Translations under genes and position numbers: made by a program | Assembly (NCBI GenBank): GCA_937967995.1 | Contig: CALBTB010000007.1 | Span: 1 to 64,000, forward strand | Direction: 5' to 3' | DNA length: 64,000 nucleotides | Source: an uncultured Gammaproteobacteria bacterium | GTDB taxonomy: Bacteria; Pseudomonadota; Gammaproteobacteria; UBA6429; Thiohalophilaceae | Part shown: positions 42,773 to 51,198 of the stretch, piece by piece | Layout of the letters: the number at the start of each line of letters is the position of its first letter | Numbering within the stretch: position 1 is the stretch's first letter | The notes under the pieces: model-generated | Told to the model about the DNA's origin: nothing | Databases searched by the model: none | What the model saw: the letters and a program-made list of their open reading frames with translations, nothing else

Positions 42773-42795
42773 TTTCCTGAGTCCGGTTCAGGAAA
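42773..42795 (+). promoter_or_regulatory. Hairpin covering the cbbR ribosome site
   Basis: TTTCCTGA (42773-42780) pairs with TCAGGAAA (42788-42795) around GTCCGGT. AGGAAA is the only ribosome-site-like sequence before the ATG at 42801 and lies fully in the right arm, so the stem would limit translation. It has no T-run and so is not an obvious terminator for the upstream gene. Confidence 0.55.
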
Positions 42796-42800
42796 TCCCT

Positions 42801-43835
42801 ATGACGACACCAACGGACACAAGTTATACCCCACCCGGGGCCATTCCCGATTATCTGATTCGGCATGCCACGCTGCGTCAGTTACAGGTTTTTGAGACGA
42901 TTGTCAGGCTGGGCAGTTTCACCCAGGCAGCGGAAGAGCTGTTCCTGACACAGCCCACCGTGTCCATGCAGATCAAGAAACTGACCAACGTGATCGGCAT
43001 GCCGTTGTTTGAGCATATTGGCCGCAACGTAAAGCCCACCGAAGCGGGTATGGAACTGTACGAGGCCTGCCGCACTTTATTTGAAACCCTCTCCAACCTG
43101 GAAATGAAGATATCGGATTTGAAAGGTTTAAAACGAGGGCGTTTGCGACTGGGTGCGATTACCAATGCCAAGTACTTTGCACCGGAAGTGCTGGGTGAGT
43201 TCAGCTCGCTTTATCCCGGTATTGAAGTGGCCCTCAAGGTGACCAACCGGGATCGCATTATCGAGCGCATGCGTAACAACGAGGATGATTTGTACATCAT
43301 GGGTCAGGCCCCACCGGAAGACCTTGAAGTTGAAGCCTATCCCATAGCGCCAAATCCGCTGGTGGTACTGGCGCCGCGTGATCACCCGCTGGCCGGACAG
43401 AAAAATATTCCCCTGGCGCGCATCGCTGAAGAGCCGTTTATCCTGCGTGAACCGGGTTCGGGTACACGTGACGCTACCTTGCGTGTGTTTAACGCGCAGA
43501 AACTCCGGCCCAAAGTGCGTATGGAGCTGGGCAGTAACGAAGCCATCAAACACGGCATGGTCGGTGGATTGGGTATATCGGTACTGTCGTTGCATACACT
43601 GACCCTGGAAGGGACCAGCGGGCCAATCTGTATTCTCGACGTAGAGGGATTTCCGATTTTTCGTCAGTGGTTCCTGGTTTACCCGAAAGGTAAGGAATTA
43701 TCGCTGGTCTCAAAAGCGTTCCTGGATTTTGCCCTTAGTATCGAGCCGCGTATGCATGATCGAATGGAAAAAATCTGGCCCGACTACAGAAAGATTCTCG
43801 CCCAGTCCGAAAAACAGAAAAGTGCCGCCGGTTAG
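42801..43835 (+). CDS. cbbR: LysR-type regulator CbbR
   Basis: A 344-residue LysR-type regulator: HTH at about residues 26-85 (LRQLQVFETIVRLGSFTQAAEELFLTQPTVSMQIKKL) and an effector domain with the CbbR-like LYIMGQAPPEDLEVEAYPIAPNPLVVLAP. CbbR proteins sense Calvin-cycle metabolites and control cbb operons. It is separated from cbbL by 14 kb but belongs to the same island. The first 22 residues before the HTH are longer than usual. A hairpin hides its ribosome site. Confidence 0.9.
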   Translation: MTTPTDTSYTPPGAIPDYLIRHATLRQLQVFETIVRLGSFTQAAEELFLTQPTVSMQIKKLTNVIGMPLFEHIGRNVKPTEAGMELYEACRTLFETLSNLEMKISDLKGLKRGRLRLGAITNAKYFAPEVLGEFSSLYPGIEVALKVTNRDRIIERMRNNEDDLYIMGQAPPEDLEVEAYPIAPNPLVVLAPRDHPLAGQKNIPLARIAEEPFILREPGSGTRDATLRVFNAQKLRPKVRMELGSNEAIKHGMVGGLGISVLSLHTLTLEGTSGPICILDVEGFPIFRQWFLVYPKGKELSLVSKAFLDFALSIEPRMHDRMEKIWPDYRKILAQSEKQKSAAG

Positions 43836-43846
43836 TTTGAAATAGT

Positions 43847-43906
43847 GAGCTGGAACCCGGTCCATGAGTTCCAGCTCCGAGGTTTCGGCTATGAAAACCT
43901 CGTTTT
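43847..43906. terminator. Two adjacent hairpins between cbbR and the peroxidase-like gene
   Basis: GAGCTGGAAC...GTTCCAGCTC (43847-43877) is a perfect 10-bp stem; CGAGGTTT...AAACCTCG (43878-43902) follows directly and ends in TTTT. The genes on both sides point towards this region, so the pair would end transcription from both strands. Confidence 0.75.
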
Positions 43907-43920
43907 ACAAACAGTGAATA

Positions 43921-46107
43921 TCATTTACATCCCTTACCTTTACACGGTTTAGGTGGTTTGTTTCCACCACCAGAGCCTGCGCCCAGATTGTCAGCATAGG
44001 TAGGCTGCGGTGTGTTAATACCATTAGCACCAACAGCCTTGATTTCGATAAATGCATCGGTTGCATTACCAAATCCATCACCGGTCACACTGAATTCATC
44101 CCCGGGATGACCGTTTGGCACAAACAATTGTGGATGATCGAAAGGTGCTTTTTCGAGACGAACACGCTCATCCGTCAGTGCCTTTAAGAAAGCAACGATA
44201 TTATCCCTGTCCTTATCATCGAGCCCGGCACCGGTATTCAGGCCGGCAGAAGAGTCTTTATGCGTACCCTGTAAAATACCCAGGCCGGTAATTTCGACCG
44301 GATTGATTCGATTACCATCGAATCCGATGATGGGATGTGGGAACTCGGCAAACTCATCAAAGGTTCTGAAGTTACCACCCCTGAAATAAAAATCGATCAC
44401 GTCTTCAAGTGTGGCTTCACCACCATTATGAAAATACGGTGCAGTGAGCTCGACATTACGTAGCGTGGGAATTTTGAAGGCCCCATCGGCGCCAAGATCG
44501 GTGTTTAACTCGACATCAGTACCGGGGTTACCGTCACTGCCGGGTATCTTGTCATTGTCAAAGTTACCCAGATGTGTCTGACGAGCAAAACTCAGCGGAT
44601 TACCAAACGGATCGACACCACCGACACCCAGATCCTCAAGCGTGGGCCTGACACCGATATTGTTAAAACCTTCATCGATGAGATCACCGCGTCGAATACG
44701 GGTCAGCCCCTGTTCCTCAACCCGGCTGACGGCGGCAAATGTAAATTCACCACGACCATGACAGTTCAAACAACGCGCTTCGACGTCTGCAAGGTGAAAC
44801 CCAACCAGTTCTGATGTCGTCAGCGCATCCTTATCACCATCCAGGAATCGATCAACCGGGGAATCATCTGATACCAGAGTCGCTTCATATAATTGCACAG
44901 CAATCCCAAAAAACAGGGAGAAATTTATTTCCATGTGTGAATAGATATCTTGCCCACCCGATGCAGCGTCAGCTTCAGAAACAAAGGTGACAGTAGATGG
45001 CGTCGCAAGGGAATTTTTTGGGACATGGATATAGTTTTTCCCATTCCACCATTTGTCTACAAAGGCGTTCTGGATCATGTTGGCATAGCTGTCAATATTC
45101 AGGCCTGGTTGATACCCTCTGGATAAATATCCCAGCACGCTGTCCTGTGGATGAACCAGTTGTTTACCCAACGGCCGTAACGGAACTTCACCGTCTTCAC
45201 CAACACTGTTCTTAATAAATTTATCACCCACTTCTCGCCAGATACGTCCTGCGGCAGACATTTCAAAATTACTTAGTGGTGGTCCGACGGCCTGAGACGC
45301 CAGTGATGAATTATCAATACTGACACGCACCGGTTGAATCGTGTTACTGGCCGGATCGGCGACAAACACATAGGCATTTGGATCACTGTCACCAAAGACG
45401 CTCACACCATTGAATATATTACTGGCGCGACCGTCCCAGAACTGGCGGTGATTGAACACAGCATTGATGACTGTTGGTGTCTGTCTGGGTTCAATGCGTC
45501 GGACATTAATTCCCTGGATCTGGAAACCAGTTGGGTCCGATGCAGGCGTTGTAGTATCAACGGGGTTACCGGTACTGGCATCAACAAAGTGTGCAAAGTG
45601 TACACCCTGTGAACTGTTGACATCATTTGTATCGCTGATAACAAGGGAAGTGAAGTCCAGTGCATCGGTTTTTTTATGAAACGGAAAATCACCAGCCTGG
45701 AGCGTAAAATTAATCCCTTTATCAAAGTTTAAGTCCGGGTTGGGGCTGGCGTCCTGGTTTGATTGTAACAAACCCGGGCTCAACTGGTTTTTCACCCGGC
45801 TATCCGCACCGGCATTAAAATGACATGACGCACAGGCCTGTATGCCATCGCTGCCAACCTGCATGTCCCAGAATAATGCTTTTCCTAACTCTATGGCAGC
45901 CTGCTTGTCTTTTACAAACTCATAGAGGTTGGATGGTTCCGGTACCGGGATTTGTTTAAGCGATACAATCTCCGCCCGTATCGTGCGCCCCTGTTTAATT
46001 TCCTTGAGAACCTGCCGGGTGAGATCGGCGTGTGCGTTAGAGATGAAAGAGATTGAAATGATTATATTAAAGAATAAAGTAAATGAAATTACTGACTTCA
46101 CAGTCAT
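43921..46107 (-). CDS. Exported di-haem cytochrome c peroxidase (MauG) family protein
   Basis: A 728-residue protein with a signal peptide (FNIIISISFISNAHA) and at least two c-type haem sites, CASCH and CLNCH, followed in the second part by typical DLGADGAFKIPTLRNVELTAPYFHNG. The family includes bacterial cytochrome c peroxidases and MauG-type enzymes, which oxidise partners with peroxide or modify proteins. It is twice the size of a normal CcpA and has a C-terminal addition with a short lysine-, proline- and cysteine-rich end (KPPKPCKGKGCK). It stands alone; its substrate is unknown. Confidence 0.85.
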   Translation of the reverse strand: MTVKSVISFTLFFNIIISISFISNAHADLTRQVLKEIKQGRTIRAEIVSLKQIPVPEPSNLYEFVKDKQAAIELGKALFWDMQVGSDGIQACASCHFNAGADSRVKNQLSPGLLQSNQDASPNPDLNFDKGINFTLQAGDFPFHKKTDALDFTSLVISDTNDVNSSQGVHFAHFVDASTGNPVDTTTPASDPTGFQIQGINVRRIEPRQTPTVINAVFNHRQFWDGRASNIFNGVSVFGDSDPNAYVFVADPASNTIQPVRVSIDNSSLASQAVGPPLSNFEMSAAGRIWREVGDKFIKNSVGEDGEVPLRPLGKQLVHPQDSVLGYLSRGYQPGLNIDSYANMIQNAFVDKWWNGKNYIHVPKNSLATPSTVTFVSEADAASGGQDIYSHMEINFSLFFGIAVQLYEATLVSDDSPVDRFLDGDKDALTTSELVGFHLADVEARCLNCHGRGEFTFAAVSRVEEQGLTRIRRGDLIDEGFNNIGVRPTLEDLGVGGVDPFGNPLSFARQTHLGNFDNDKIPGSDGNPGTDVELNTDLGADGAFKIPTLRNVELTAPYFHNGGEATLEDVIDFYFRGGNFRTFDEFAEFPHPIIGFDGNRINPVEITGLGILQGTHKDSSAGLNTGAGLDDKDRDNIVAFLKALTDERVRLEKAPFDHPQLFVPNGHPGDEFSVTGDGFGNATDAFIEIKAVGANGINTPQPTYADNLGAGSGGGNKPPKPCKGKGCK

Positions 46108-46481
46108 TGTTACCCTCCCTGATTGTATTTTTATTTTTTATGTAAGATACATGTTATCTTGAAACACGTTGCACAACTGTGTCGATGTCACAAAAATCAC
46201 AGTTAATACTTATGCGTGTTAGTTAAATAAGTAAATTGCCGACATTAAAATATTAGCTAATAATAATTTTCTATTTACGATCGATGATGTAATTTGTATT
46301 CGTCCGTATTCTTTTGTTTACATGTAATAGCGAAATAATTTTTTACGCAAACTTTTACATCTCAGGTCTTAGCTGAATATTCTCGATCGTGGTGAGATGA
46401 TAAATTAAACACTAAAAATAGTACGGAGTTTTGATGAGAATATTACCCAAGGTTTTTTGACTTATAGTATGATTTGATTCG
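46108..46481. other. AT-rich divergent intergenic region
   Basis: 374 bp between the peroxidase-like gene (minus strand) and the gene at 46482 (plus strand). It is AT-rich and should hold two divergent promoters, but I cannot mark a convincing -35/-10 pair, operator or RNA element. Confidence 0.5.
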
Positions 46482-46889
46482 ATGAGTTATTACCAGACAG
46501 ATGACTGGCAACTGGAGATGCCTGCTAACTGGGTCGCAGAGGCGGTAGATGATGCGATGTCATTATATGATCCTGCCGGTAACGGGACACTGCTGATTAC
46601 CACGTTGCGAGAAGAACAGCCCATTTCCGATGAATACCTGGTGGAACTGGCCTCTGATCATATCGATGCCGGCGCGGAGTTGTACGAAGTGGAATACGGA
46701 CCATTTAGCGGCGTGACCTGTTGTTACGATTCCGAAAATGAATACTGGTGTGAATGGTATCTACGCGCAGATAAACTTTTGCTGTTCGTCACGTATAATT
46801 GCCCGCTTGAGGATGAAGGCGCGGAGGATGATGTGGTTGAAGGCATGCTTGAATCACTGACACAACGTGCTGCGGTTCCATTGCATTAA
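46482..46889 (+). CDS. Hypothetical protein, possible PsbP/DcrB-like fold
   Basis: A 135-residue acidic protein without signal peptide. It begins YYQTDDWQLEMPANWVAEAVDDAMSLYDPAGNGTLLITTLR, which has the pattern of small PsbP/DcrB-type proteins, and has four cysteines in the middle (TCCYD, YWCEWY) and later NCPLED. I cannot name a family with confidence. It is followed after 2 bp by a Sel1-repeat gene, so the two probably form a small operon. Confidence 0.55.
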   Translation: MSYYQTDDWQLEMPANWVAEAVDDAMSLYDPAGNGTLLITTLREEQPISDEYLVELASDHIDAGAELYEVEYGPFSGVTCCYDSENEYWCEWYLRADKLLLFVTYNCPLEDEGAEDDVVEGMLESLTQRAAVPLH

Positions 46890-46891
46890 AT

Positions 46892-47215
46892 ATGGCAGAC
46901 GATAATGATTTCCTTCAGGACCTGGTACTACTAAATAATGATCCCGGACTGGAACAGCGACTGTTAGAGAAAGCCAGGATGAATAATGTCGATGCCCAGT
47001 ATGCACTTGGTCTGGTATATGCGGAAGGTCGTGGAACTGATATTAATGTGGTAGATGCTTATGCCTGGTTAAGTCAGGCGATGCGTAACGGGGATAAAGA
47101 TGCCGAACAGCTCAGGTATGTCGTAGTTGATATGATGACAGATGAGCAATTCAATCTGGCAAAAAAGCGGGCCACTGAAATTGAATATTTACTGCATAAT
47201 GGTAATGTGCATTGA
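46892..47215 (+). CDS. Small Sel1-repeat protein
   Basis: A 107-residue protein with one or two Sel1-like (TPR-related) repeats: NNVDAQYALGLVYAEGRGTDINVVDAYAWLSQAMRNGDKDA. Sel1 repeats form alpha-helical surfaces for protein-protein contacts; no partner is visible. It starts 2 bp after the previous stop and lacks a signal peptide. It is followed by a 36-bp gap and another small protein that has its own ribosome site. Confidence 0.7.
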   Translation: MADDNDFLQDLVLLNNDPGLEQRLLEKARMNNVDAQYALGLVYAEGRGTDINVVDAYAWLSQAMRNGDKDAEQLRYVVVDMMTDEQFNLAKKRATEIEYLLHNGNVH

Positions 47216-47251
47216 CAGGTTTTTTTAAATAAAAAAAGGGAAGGAGGTAAC

Positions 47252-47554
47252 ATGCCAGGTTACAAGGCAACGGTAACAGGAGAAAATTTCGAGTTCGTCG
47301 TCGACGATGAAACACAATACCTGGATTTTACACGCACCGTGTATATTGATGCGGCAGATGAAGCCGCTGCCCAGGAAGCCGCACTGGCGACCGTACGGGA
47401 AGAACTGCTGGCGCAAAGCCTGCTAAATGAGTCATCAAACCAGGTGATCAACATCGATGAAATCAACCAGACCGATATTCTCGCCAAAAGCGATCAGCAC
47501 AATGATTTTGTCTGGTATTTTCCGGATGATGGTTTGTTTGACGATGAGGATTAA
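47252..47554 (+). CDS. Hypothetical acidic small protein
   Basis: A 100-residue, strongly acidic protein (ending FPDDGLFDDED). The start MPGYKATVTGENFEFVVDDETQYLDFTRTVYIDAADEAAAQEAA suggests a small mixed alpha/beta domain. I recognise no family. An excellent ribosome site (GGAAGGAGG) precedes the ATG. It is followed by a terminator shared with the convergent GST gene. Confidence 0.6.
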   Translation: MPGYKATVTGENFEFVVDDETQYLDFTRTVYIDAADEAAAQEAALATVREELLAQSLLNESSNQVINIDEINQTDILAKSDQHNDFVWYFPDDGLFDDED

Positions 47555-47563
47555 ATTTGTTTT

Positions 47564-47590
47564 GCGGGGCATGTTTACATGCCCCGCTTT
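47564..47590. terminator. Bidirectional terminator between the acidic protein gene and the GST gene
   Basis: GCGGGGCATG-TTTA-CATGCCCCGC, a perfect 10-bp GC-rich stem, followed by TTTG to the right and preceded by TTTGTTTT to the left. It lies between converging genes. Confidence 0.85.
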
Positions 47591-47593
47591 GCA

Positions 47594-48214
47594 TTATGCC
47601 GCGTGACTGATCTCTTCACGGGCGCGGCGAAAAGCCGGACGTTGTGAAAAATCCTGCAAAACGCGTCGAAGCTCGCTATAGTTACTCGCCTGGCGGGCAT
47701 ACCACAACAGCATACTGCCAATCATCAAATCAACCGTACTGAAACGGTTTTCAATCAGGTAATTTTTATTCTCATAGGCGCGGTTCAGTACGCCAAACAC
47801 GTCGTCATATAAATTCTCACACCAGGGAATGATGTCTGGCACTTTTTGTTCGTCAGGAAGAATGTTGCTGTGCAGAAAGGCATACCACATGGGGGGTTCC
47901 ATGGTCGCGGGTACATAGTACATCCATTGTGTGTATTCGAGACGGGCGGGGCTGTTGTGTTGCGGGGCAAATTCTCGATCGGGAAACTGGTCGGTTAACC
48001 AGTGACAGATGGCACTGGTTTCGATCATGACCCGGCCATCGATTTCGACTGCGGGCAGGCAACCATGCGGGTGAATGGCCCGGTACCACTCAGAATTGGC
48101 TTCACCCCCAAACAGGTCAACGTACTGCAGCTGATAGTTGGCGCCCAGCTCTTCCAGTAGCCAGCGCACGCGAAAGGCGCGGGTCTTTGGGTGGTAATAC
48201 AACTTGATTTCCAT
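47594..48214 (-). CDS. Glutathione S-transferase family protein
   Basis: A 206-residue GST-like protein with an N-terminal thioredoxin-like domain (KLYYHPKTRAFRVRWLLEELG, HPHGCLPAVEIDG, MIETSAICHWL) and an all-helical C-terminal domain. The family adds glutathione to electrophiles or has redox roles; the substrate cannot be told. It diverges from a HxlR-type regulator about 107 bp away, and the two often act together in redox or electrophile response. Confidence 0.88.
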   Translation of the reverse strand: MEIKLYYHPKTRAFRVRWLLEELGANYQLQYVDLFGGEANSEWYRAIHPHGCLPAVEIDGRVMIETSAICHWLTDQFPDREFAPQHNSPARLEYTQWMYYVPATMEPPMWYAFLHSNILPDEQKVPDIIPWCENLYDDVFGVLNRAYENKNYLIENRFSTVDLMIGSMLLWYARQASNYSELRRVLQDFSQRPAFRRAREEISHAA

Positions 48215-48228
48215 GTTGTTCTCCTAAC

Positions 48229-48278
48229 TTGTTTTTTGCAAGTTAGTAAGCCTAGTCCAGTAACTTGTAAAATACAAG
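48229..48278. promoter_or_regulatory. Repeated dyads between the GST and HxlR genes
   Basis: Two related dyads occur here: AACTTG-TTTTTTG-CAAGTTAGT and GTAACTTG-TAAAATA-CAAGTAA. HxlR/MarR-type regulators bind inverted repeats of this kind, so this is a probable operator pair controlling the divergent genes. Confidence 0.6.
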
Positions 48279-48321
48279 TAACGGGGTTAAGGTACAGGTC
48301 TACACCATTGAGATGAGCTAA

Positions 48322-48675
48322 ATGCCTGATTCCAGACGATCAAATTGCCCGGTTTCCTGTACGCTGGAGATTATCGGTGACAAGTGGACGTTGCTGGTGA
48401 TTCGGGATCTCATTATGGGTAAAAAGACCTACTCGGAATTTGAACAGTCGCCGGAGTCCATTCCGACCAACATTCTGGCTGAACGGCTGAAGCGACTGCA
48501 AAGCCATGGTATCGTACGCCGCAACCAGTATCAGGAACGGCCACCTCGATATGCCTACGAACTGACTGACAAGGGCAAGGCGCTCAAACCGGTATTGTTG
48601 GCCATGATGAAATGGGGACATGAGAATTTAGCGGATACGTTGTCACTGGAGGACATACGGCGTATGCAGAAATAA
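48322..48675 (+). CDS. HxlR-family transcriptional regulator
   Basis: A 117-residue winged-helix protein of the HxlR/MarR-like type: CPVSCTLEIIGDKWTLLVIRDLIMGKKTYSEFEQSPESIPTNILAERLKRLQSHGIV. The single upstream cysteine (NCPVSC, two here) is a typical redox- or electrophile-sensing site. It is divergent from the GST gene and probably regulates it. The short region between them (48215-48321) contains TTACTTGNNTTTTNCAAGTAA-like repeats (CTTGTTTTTTGCAAG and CTTGTAAAATACAAG), likely operator sites. Confidence 0.88.
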   Translation: MPDSRRSNCPVSCTLEIIGDKWTLLVIRDLIMGKKTYSEFEQSPESIPTNILAERLKRLQSHGIVRRNQYQERPPRYAYELTDKGKALKPVLLAMMKWGHENLADTLSLEDIRRMQK

Positions 48676-48690
48676 ACGTGGTATATAAAA

Positions 48691-48978
48691 ATGAGACAAC
48701 CTGTTCAGTCCGATCCAAAAAAATTATTACGCAAACATGCACAACTGGTGCACACGGAAAACGTCAAGGTCACTTCGCATGTACAACGCCGGGCAGGTGA
48801 CTGGTTCATCAATACGATAATGATTGCCGGAGTGAATGTGCCGTTTCGCTATAAGCGCAAAAAAGAATACCGCAATATTCAGGGTGCGCGCGTCAATCTG
48901 ACATATTATGTGGATACGGAACAGGTGGGGGGTATCGAGATGGAAGTGATGACGGTGGTCAGGATCAAGGTGGCCTGA
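48691..48978 (+). CDS. Hypothetical protein
   Basis: A 95-residue basic protein without signal or membrane segments. It reads KVTSHVQRRAGDWFINTIMIAGVNVPFRYKRKKEYRNIQGARVNLTYYVDTEQVGGIEMEVMTVVRIKVA, a beta-rich pattern of unknown family. It starts 15 bp after the HxlR gene and its stop overlaps the rhomboid gene start by one base, suggesting a joint transcript with the rhomboid gene. Confidence 0.6.
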   Translation: MRQPVQSDPKKLLRKHAQLVHTENVKVTSHVQRRAGDWFINTIMIAGVNVPFRYKRKKEYRNIQGARVNLTYYVDTEQVGGIEMEVMTVVRIKVA

Positions 48979-49589
48979 TGAATATGTTACTTGCCATTTT
49001 TCGTGCCGCACCGGTCACAATCATACTGATAGCTGTATCAGTTATCGTCACTCTTTCGCTGTCACTGAGTTCATATCGCATTGCTCTGCCGTTTTTTATA
49101 TCTTCCACTGAAACAGGCGACCTGAGCCAGATTGCCAGCGGCGAGATCTGGCGGCTGATTACACCCATATTTATTCATGCGCCGATTTTTCTCGGCCTGG
49201 GTGTACTGCATATTCTTTTCAATATGCTGTGGCTCTATGATCTGGGTCTGACGGTGGAATCCCGCAAAGGCTCACCGCATTTCGGTTTACTGGTCGGTGT
49301 GTCGGGGATCACCGGTAACCTGGCGGAATATTTCTGGTCCGGGCCGGCGTTTGGCGGTATGTCCGGTGTCGTTTACGCGTTACTTGCTTATGTCTGGGTA
49401 CAGGGCAAGCTCAATCCTCGCAGTGGCCTGGAACTGCACCCGAATATCGCGCTGATGATGCTGGTGTGGTTTGTTGTTTGCTGGCTGGGCCTGGTGGGTA
49501 ATGTCGCGAATATGGCGCATACCGCCGGTGTGGTGAGTGGTCTGTTACTCGGCTGGCTGTTTTCACCCAACAAGCGTGTGTTTCGTTAG
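48978..49589 (+). CDS. Rhomboid-family intramembrane serine protease
   Basis: A 203-residue membrane protein with six helices. The catalytic serine S129 is in GGMSG and the histidine H181 in NMAHTAG, in the correct rhomboid spacing; an HxxxN-type segment (HILFNMLWLYDLG) in an early helix is present too. It cuts transmembrane helices of other proteins; the substrate is unknown. It overlaps the upstream hypothetical gene by one base and is followed after 29 bp by a small lipoprotein gene. Confidence 0.9.
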   Translation: MNMLLAIFRAAPVTIILIAVSVIVTLSLSLSSYRIALPFFISSTETGDLSQIASGEIWRLITPIFIHAPIFLGLGVLHILFNMLWLYDLGLTVESRKGSPHFGLLVGVSGITGNLAEYFWSGPAFGGMSGVVYALLAYVWVQGKLNPRSGLELHPNIALMMLVWFVVCWLGLVGNVANMAHTAGVVSGLLLGWLFSPNKRVFR

Positions 49590-49618
49590 TTTTAAGATTT
49601 CGATCTCGGGAGGTTAAG

Positions 49619-49789
49619 TTGAAAATTATATTCAGTATTCCGTTGCTGGCTTTACTTGCCGGCACAATGATGGCTTGTTCACCGGAGGTTGGCAGTCCGG
49701 AGTGGTGTGCGGAAATGAAACAAAAGCCCAAAATGGACTGGAGTGCCAACGAGTTGAAAGAATTTACTCGAAATTGTGTACTGAAGTGA
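49619..49789 (+). CDS. Small DUF3012-type lipoprotein
   Basis: A 56-residue protein starting at TTG 49619 with GGGAGG (49608-49613) 5 bp before it. It has a lipoprotein signal (LLALLAGTMMAC) and a short mature part SPEVGSPEWCAEMKQKPKMDWSANELKEF, ending NCVLK, which matches the DUF3012 family of small gammaproteobacterial lipoproteins. Two cysteines in the mature part may form a disulfide. Function is unknown. It was probably missed by ATG-only searches. Confidence 0.75.
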   Translation: MKIIFSIPLLALLAGTMMACSPEVGSPEWCAEMKQKPKMDWSANELKEFTRNCVLK

Positions 49790-49868
49790 TTGTTGTAAAT
49801 CGCGATTGATCGATTCGTACAAATTTTGATCAAACAGAATCATTTTCACACTGATTTGTTACAGATTA

Positions 49869-49895
49869 TTACCATTTTAAGCGCTAAAACGGTAA
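49869..49895. promoter_or_regulatory. 27-bp imperfect palindrome upstream of the ExeA-like gene
   Basis: TTACCATTTTAAGCGCTAAAACGGTAA reads nearly the same on both strands, with TTACC/GGTAA outer arms and an AGCGCT centre. It lies 80 bp before the ATG at 49976. It may be an operator. No specific regulator is known. Confidence 0.5.
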
Positions 49896-49975
49896 GATAA
49901 CCCTTGTTCAGTGATTATCGGCCACACGGATGTGTTAGCGAATAAATCAAGACGCATCACTGAGGGGGTGCCGCC

Positions 49976-51196
49976 ATGTACTGCGAATACTTTGGGTTGC
50001 GCGACTACCCGTTTTTGTCGACTGCCGATCGACGCTTCTTCTATCTCAGTGAAGGTCAGGCCCGGGCCCGGGAATATCTCAAATATCTGTTAGTCATTCG
50101 TGATGGCATCGTGGTGGTGACCGGTGAGCCGGGTGTTGGAAAATCGGTATTGCTGGATCAGGCCATCAAATCATTGCCGGACAAGGTCAATGTCGCGTAT
50201 ATCCATCAAACCCTTGTTTCAGTTGAAGAATTTTTACTATCCGTGGCCATGCAACTGGACTGTGCGCCAGAGCGTAAGACCCGTGCCGAATTGTTTGAAG
50301 CAATTCGAGGTCATGCCATGGACAAACACCTCGAGCTGAAACCGGTACTACTGGTGATCGATGAGGCGCACAATCTCAATCCACTGGTGCTGGAACAGGT
50401 CCGCCTGCTGGCTAACCTGGAAATGTTCGGACGCAAGCTGATTCAGATCATCCTGTTAGGTCAGCCCGATCTGACGCTGAATATCACGGCATTACCCAAC
50501 GATGCCTTCTCACAACTGGTGCGGCTGACCCATACGGTTGAGCCACTGTCGCGTGATGAGATCTGTGAGTATATTGATTATCGCCTGTATGTGGCCGGCA
50601 ATAATGGTCGCCTGCATTTTCCCAAGGACCTGCTGGATGGCATTATCTGCTACACGGGTGGGGTGCCGAGACTGATCAATCAGCTATGCGATATGATGCT
50701 GGTGACGGCCTATATCAATAAAACCACGCAGATTGATACACTTTGCCTGCACAGCGCGATACGTAAACTGCACTGGCCGTTGTATATCGAGCGCAAGAGC
50801 GAGATCCCGACCACCGCCGTCAATCAGGACAATGTCGATATGCGGCCACTTCCCTTACTGGTGGTACGTCGCGGTGATGTGATTGTTGGCAAGTATCTGC
50901 TGAATCGTAAACGTATGCTGATCGGTCGTCAGAAGAACCTGGATATTTATGTTGATGATCCCAGGGCCAGCCGCATTCACGCTCAGATCGTCTATCTCGA
51001 CCAGCAATTTTTCATTCATGATCTCAATTCGCTGCATGGTGTCCATATGGGGCAGGGAAAGGTCAAATGGTATGCGCTGTCCGATCATGACAAATTGCAC
51101 ATTGGCGAGCACACCCTGGAATACCAGGTCTCCGATGAAGTCATTGAGGTGCCGTCAGTTCCTGAATTAGAAATCGAAGGCGCGGCGATCGCCTGA
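49976..51196 (+). CDS. ExeA/GspA-type AAA ATPase fused to an FHA domain
   Basis: A 406-residue protein. Residues 1-270 are an ExeA-like ATPase (start MYCEYFGLRDYPFLSTADRRFFYLSE; Walker A GEPGVGKS; Walker B VLLVIDEAHNL; RLINQLCDMMLV). The C-terminal part (about 300-390) is an FHA domain (LIGRQKNLDIYVDDPRASRIHAQIVYLDQQFFIHDLNSLHGVHMG), which binds phosphothreonine. No membrane segment of the GspA type is present. The combination suggests a regulatory ATPase responding to phosphorylation, not the standard secretion assembly factor. Confidence 0.85.
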   Translation: MYCEYFGLRDYPFLSTADRRFFYLSEGQARAREYLKYLLVIRDGIVVVTGEPGVGKSVLLDQAIKSLPDKVNVAYIHQTLVSVEEFLLSVAMQLDCAPERKTRAELFEAIRGHAMDKHLELKPVLLVIDEAHNLNPLVLEQVRLLANLEMFGRKLIQIILLGQPDLTLNITALPNDAFSQLVRLTHTVEPLSRDEICEYIDYRLYVAGNNGRLHFPKDLLDGIICYTGGVPRLINQLCDMMLVTAYINKTTQIDTLCLHSAIRKLHWPLYIERKSEIPTTAVNQDNVDMRPLPLLVVRRGDVIVGKYLLNRKRMLIGRQKNLDIYVDDPRASRIHAQIVYLDQQFFIHDLNSLHGVHMGQGKVKWYALSDHDKLHIGEHTLEYQVSDEVIEVPSVPELEIEGAAIA

Positions 51197-51198
51197 GA

